Positions 61,535 to 64,000 of a stretch of 64,000 nt of DNA are shown one piece after another (the first letter of the stretch is position 1; each line of letters opens with the position of its first letter). The translations under genes were made by a program, and so were the position numbers. The notes beneath the pieces were generated by a model. That model saw nothing but the letters and a program-made list of their open reading frames with translations, searched no databases and was not told the DNA's origin. The stretch is from Hyunsoonleella jejuensis. Its GTDB lineage: Bacteria; Bacteroidota; Bacteroidia; Flavobacteriales; Flavobacteriaceae. Location: the NCBI RefSeq assembly GCF_900111025.1, contig NZ_FOFN01000002.1, positions 372,001 to 436,000 on the forward strand, written 5' to 3'.

Positions 61535-63226
61535 TTATCTCACTAGTTTCTTGTACTTTATGCGCTTAGGCATCAAATCTCCCCCTAAACGTTTCTTTTT
61601 ATTTTCTTCATAATCTGAAAAACTACCTTCAAAGAAATACACTTGAGAATCACCTTCGAAAGCTAAAATATGTGTACATATTCTATCCAAGAACCAACGG
61701 TCGTGACTAATCACAACAGCGCATCCTGCGAAATTTTCTAAACCTTCCTCCAATGCTCGTAACGTATTAACATCAAGATCGTTAGTAGGTTCGTCTAAAA
61801 GCAACACATTCCCTTCTTCTTTTAAGGTCATCGCCAAATGCAGACGGTTGCGCTCTCCTCCAGATAACAATTTCACCTTCTTGTTTTGTTCACTTCCTGA
61901 GAAATTAAATCTACTTAAATATGCTCTTGAATTGACTTGTTTACCACCCATCATCACCAGCTCTTGCTCGTTACTAAAATTTTGCCAAATGGTTTTTTCA
62001 GGATCTATATTGGAATGTTTTTGATCTACATAGGCCAATTTAGCCGTATCTCCAACGATAAATTCGCCTTTATCAGGGGTTTCCTCACCCATTATCATTC
62101 TGAAAATTGTGGTTTTACCAGCTCCATTGGGGCCAATAATACCAACAATCCCTGCTTGTGGTAATTTGAAGTTTAAATCGTCATACAGTAATTTATCACC
62201 ATATCCTTTAGCAACACCCTTAGCTTCAATTACACTAGTTCCTAAACGAGGTCCGTTAGGAATGTATATTTCTAGTTTTTCATCAAGCTGTTTTTGGTCT
62301 TGACTCATTAGTTTATCGTAGTTTTTTAAACGCGCCTTTTGTTTAGTTTGGCGCCCTTTTGCCCCTTGCCTTACCCATTCCAGCTCGCGTTCCAATGTCT
62401 TCTGGCGTTTAGAGGCTGCCTTCCCTTCCTGAGCCATTCGTTTAGATTTTTGATCTAGCCAAGAGGAATAGTTTCCTTTCCAAGGAATACCTTCACCTCT
62501 GTCCAACTCTAGAATCCAACCCGCCACATTATCTAAGAAATACCTATCATGCGTTACGGCTATCACAGTACCTTTATATTGTGCTAAATGATGCTCTAAC
62601 CAATGTACCGATTCTGCATCTAAGTGGTTGGTAGGCTCATCTAAAAGGAGTACATCTGGCTCTTGTAAAAGTAAACGACATAAGGCAACCCGCCTGCGCT
62701 CACCACCAGATAACACGCTAATTTTCTTATCGCCTTCTGGAGTTCGTAGGGCATCCATTGCTATCTCTAGCTTAGTATCTAGCTCCCAGGCATTAGCGGC
62801 ATCAATTTGATCCTGCAATTCAGCTTGTCGATTCATCAGTTTCTCCATCTTATCAGGATCACTATACACCTCTTCTAAACCAAATTGATCATTAATTTTA
62901 TTGTATTCATCAAGAATAGCGACGGTTTCTGCTGCTCCTTCGCGAACTACTTCCATTACGGTTTTCTCCTCATCAAGTTGTGGTTCTTGTTCTAGATATC
63001 CAACAGAATAATCTTGAGAAAACACCACATCACCTTGATAATTTTTGTCAACACCTGCAATTATTTTCAGTAATGTAGACTTACCAGAACCGTTAAGACC
63101 TAAGATGCCTATTTTGGCTCCGTAGAAAAAACTTAAATAAATATTTTTTAAAACTGGCGTATTTGCACTTTGGAATGTCTTAGTAACACCAGACATTGAA
63201 AAAATTATCTTTTTATCGTCACTCAT
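61535..63226 (-). CDS. ettA: Energy-dependent translational throttle protein EttA (ABC-F)
   Basis: 563 residues with two ABC domains: Walker A GLNGSGKS at 43-50 and GPNGAGKT near 345, signatures LSGGERRRVALCRL and LSGGERNRLHLAM, and Walker B LLLDEPTNHLDAES and LLLDEPTNDLDVNT. A charged linker with RQKTLERELEWVRQGAKGR between the domains is the ABC-F hallmark. No transmembrane helices are present. EttA binds the ribosomal E site and gates entry into elongation according to the ATP/ADP ratio. Confidence 0.95.
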   Translation of the reverse strand: MSDDKKIIFSMSGVTKTFQSANTPVLKNIYLSFFYGAKIGILGLNGSGKSTLLKIIAGVDKNYQGDVVFSQDYSVGYLEQEPQLDEEKTVMEVVREGAAETVAILDEYNKINDQFGLEEVYSDPDKMEKLMNRQAELQDQIDAANAWELDTKLEIAMDALRTPEGDKKISVLSGGERRRVALCRLLLQEPDVLLLDEPTNHLDAESVHWLEHHLAQYKGTVIAVTHDRYFLDNVAGWILELDRGEGIPWKGNYSSWLDQKSKRMAQEGKAASKRQKTLERELEWVRQGAKGRQTKQKARLKNYDKLMSQDQKQLDEKLEIYIPNGPRLGTSVIEAKGVAKGYGDKLLYDDLNFKLPQAGIVGIIGPNGAGKTTIFRMIMGEETPDKGEFIVGDTAKLAYVDQKHSNIDPEKTIWQNFSNEQELVMMGGKQVNSRAYLSRFNFSGSEQNKKVKLLSGGERNRLHLAMTLKEEGNVLLLDEPTNDLDVNTLRALEEGLENFAGCAVVISHDRWFLDRICTHILAFEGDSQVYFFEGSFSDYEENKKKRLGGDLMPKRIKYKKLVR

Positions 63227-63315
63227 CTTTTACGTTTATTTGTTGCTACCTTTAATTGTTAATCGACTTTTGGTAAATTGGAAATCTAAAATTGTTATTC
63301 GTAAATCTAAAATCT

Positions 63316-63498
63316 CTAAACTCTTCCCTTTAAAGCATTAAACACCCATGCTATTGCAAAAAAACCTATACCCACAGTTGCAAAGCCCCAACCTGCTACA
63401 TCATCGTATCTGTATGCGCCCATTAAAATTAACACAACACCCATAACAATCATTAAAATGGTTGCCCATGCTAAAACCGTATTCTTATTCATCGCCAT
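63316..63498 (-). CDS. CAL67264-type small membrane protein
   Basis: 60 residues with two transmembrane helices (about 8-28 and 36-54): NKNTVLAWATILMIVMGVVL and WGFATVGIGFFAIAWVFNAL. It matches a small flavobacterial family that I recall under the name CAL67264; the function is unknown. It is upstream of ettA in the same direction, 89 bases away. Confidence 0.8.
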   Translation of the reverse strand: MAMNKNTVLAWATILMIVMGVVLILMGAYRYDDVAGWGFATVGIGFFAIAWVFNALKGRV

Positions 63499-63547
63499 AA
63501 TGTTTCTATTATTAGTTAGTTGGAAGCAAATATCGTAGTTTTAAATA

Positions 63548-63575
63548 AAAAAAGCACCTACTTCTAGGTGCTTTT
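63548..63575 (-). terminator. Terminator of the pirin-like gene
   Basis: AAAAAGCACCTA pairs with TAGGTGCTTTTT around CTTC, followed on the minus strand by a T run. Confidence 0.85.
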
Positions 63576-63598
63576 TCGCTATTAATCCATAAAACAAA

Positions 63599-64000
63599 TT
63601 AGTTCATAGGAACTTCAATAATGATTACTTCCGAACTTTCATGCGCTGCAACATCAACACTATCAATATCCCAGACACCAATAGCATCTCTTTTATTCAA
63701 ACTTTTTCCAGAAACTTCTATACTACCATCTACAACGAAAATGTAAAAACCATTATCAGTATTTTTAGGCTTTAAAGCAACTGAATTATCTTTATCTAAA
63801 TCAGTTCTGTAGATATATGCTTGTTGACTAATTGGTAACGCATCACCTTCTGTTTTGTCCTTTGGAGCCACAACGGTCTGTAACTTATTTTTACATTCAG
63901 AAATATCAAACTTACACTGTTCATAATTAGGGGCTACGCCCATTTCCTCTGGAATAATCCATAGCTGTAAAAAGTTGACTTCATCTGTTTGGCTGTCATT
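63599..64000 (-). CDS. Pirin family protein (N-terminus beyond window edge)
   Basis: The frame is open to the right edge, giving the last 133 residues. The visible part begins NDSQTDEVNFLQLWIIPEE and contains the C-terminal cupin of YhaK/pirin-like proteins: FYIFVVDGSIEVSGKSLNKRDAIGVWD and the closing strand EVIIIEVPMN. The WIIPEE motif marks the junction with the N-terminal, metal-binding cupin, which is outside the window. Some relatives have quercetin dioxygenase activity; the role here is unknown. Confidence 0.85.
   Translation of the reverse strand, partial: NDSQTDEVNFLQLWIIPEEMGVAPNYEQCKFDISECKNKLQTVVAPKDKTEGDALPISQQAYIYRTDLDKDNSVALKPKNTDNGFYIFVVDGSIEVSGKSLNKRDAIGVWDIDSVDVAAHESSEVIIIEVPMN

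Noticed and set aside
1-64000. tRNA or rRNA genes
   Set aside because: No cloverleaf-like segment with a T-loop GGTTCGANTCC pattern and no rRNA-like stretch was noticed in the intergenic regions.

Overview
The window is a low-GC chromosomal segment of a member of the Bacteroidota, almost certainly family Flavobacteriaceae. The evidence is the TAnnTTTG-type -7 promoter boxes upstream of many genes, the lack of purine-rich ribosome binding sites, and families typical of flavobacteria (YfhO, DUF3667, DUF4834, CAL67264-type small membrane protein, TonB-dependent outer membrane beta-barrel, 1-Cys peroxiredoxin). No tRNA, rRNA, CRISPR array, insertion sequence or prophage was recognised.

Layout. 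1-6742 (minus strand) is a surface polysaccharide locus: two family-2 glycosyltransferases, two SDR oxidoreductases, an ATP-grasp enzyme, an SMP-30-type lactonase and a PglC-like phosphoglycosyltransferase. 6743-12000 holds accessory genes: an NTF2-like protein, an aldo/keto reductase, a FemAB/GNAT-like transferase, an Lrp regulator and an M14 carboxypeptidase. The carboxypeptidase is divergent from an XRE regulator, and the two promoters share a palindrome. 12211-24922 is mostly housekeeping: MBL hydrolase, BCP peroxiredoxin, a cysteine-free endonuclease III, an ECF sigma factor with a 48-residue partner ORF, uvrA, DUF3667, an Arg/Asn-rich secreted protein behind a sigma-54-like promoter, and a flippase.

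23459-28958 is an envelope operon (flippase, glycosyltransferase, YfhO, DUF4834). 29070-33818 groups a GNAT-type acyltransferase, an alpha-oxoamine synthase and a cysteine-synthase-like enzyme, which together suggest sulfonolipid or sphingolipid synthesis. 33893-37461 holds oligopeptidase B, YbaB and threonine aldolase. 37818-39071 encodes a lipoprotein with the Cys and Gln motifs of an internal-thioester adhesin domain. 39185-42040 is a second small polysaccharide locus (two ATP-grasp enzymes and a phosphoglycosyltransferase). 42374-49477 holds prfB with its programmed +1 frameshift, a HAD phosphatase, an ArsC-like protein, a TonB-type receptor, a peroxiredoxin and fumarase.

50351-60751 (minus strand) ends in a compact block of uncharacterised genes: a coiled-coil protein, a 353-residue protein, an AAA+ ATPase, a NudK-like NUDIX hydrolase, a 411-residue protein and three membrane proteins. 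Repeats and a dead four-helix-bundle gene interrupt it. This block and the thioester-domain lipoprotein are the best candidates for undescribed biology. The window closes with ettA, a small membrane protein and the C-terminal part of a pirin.
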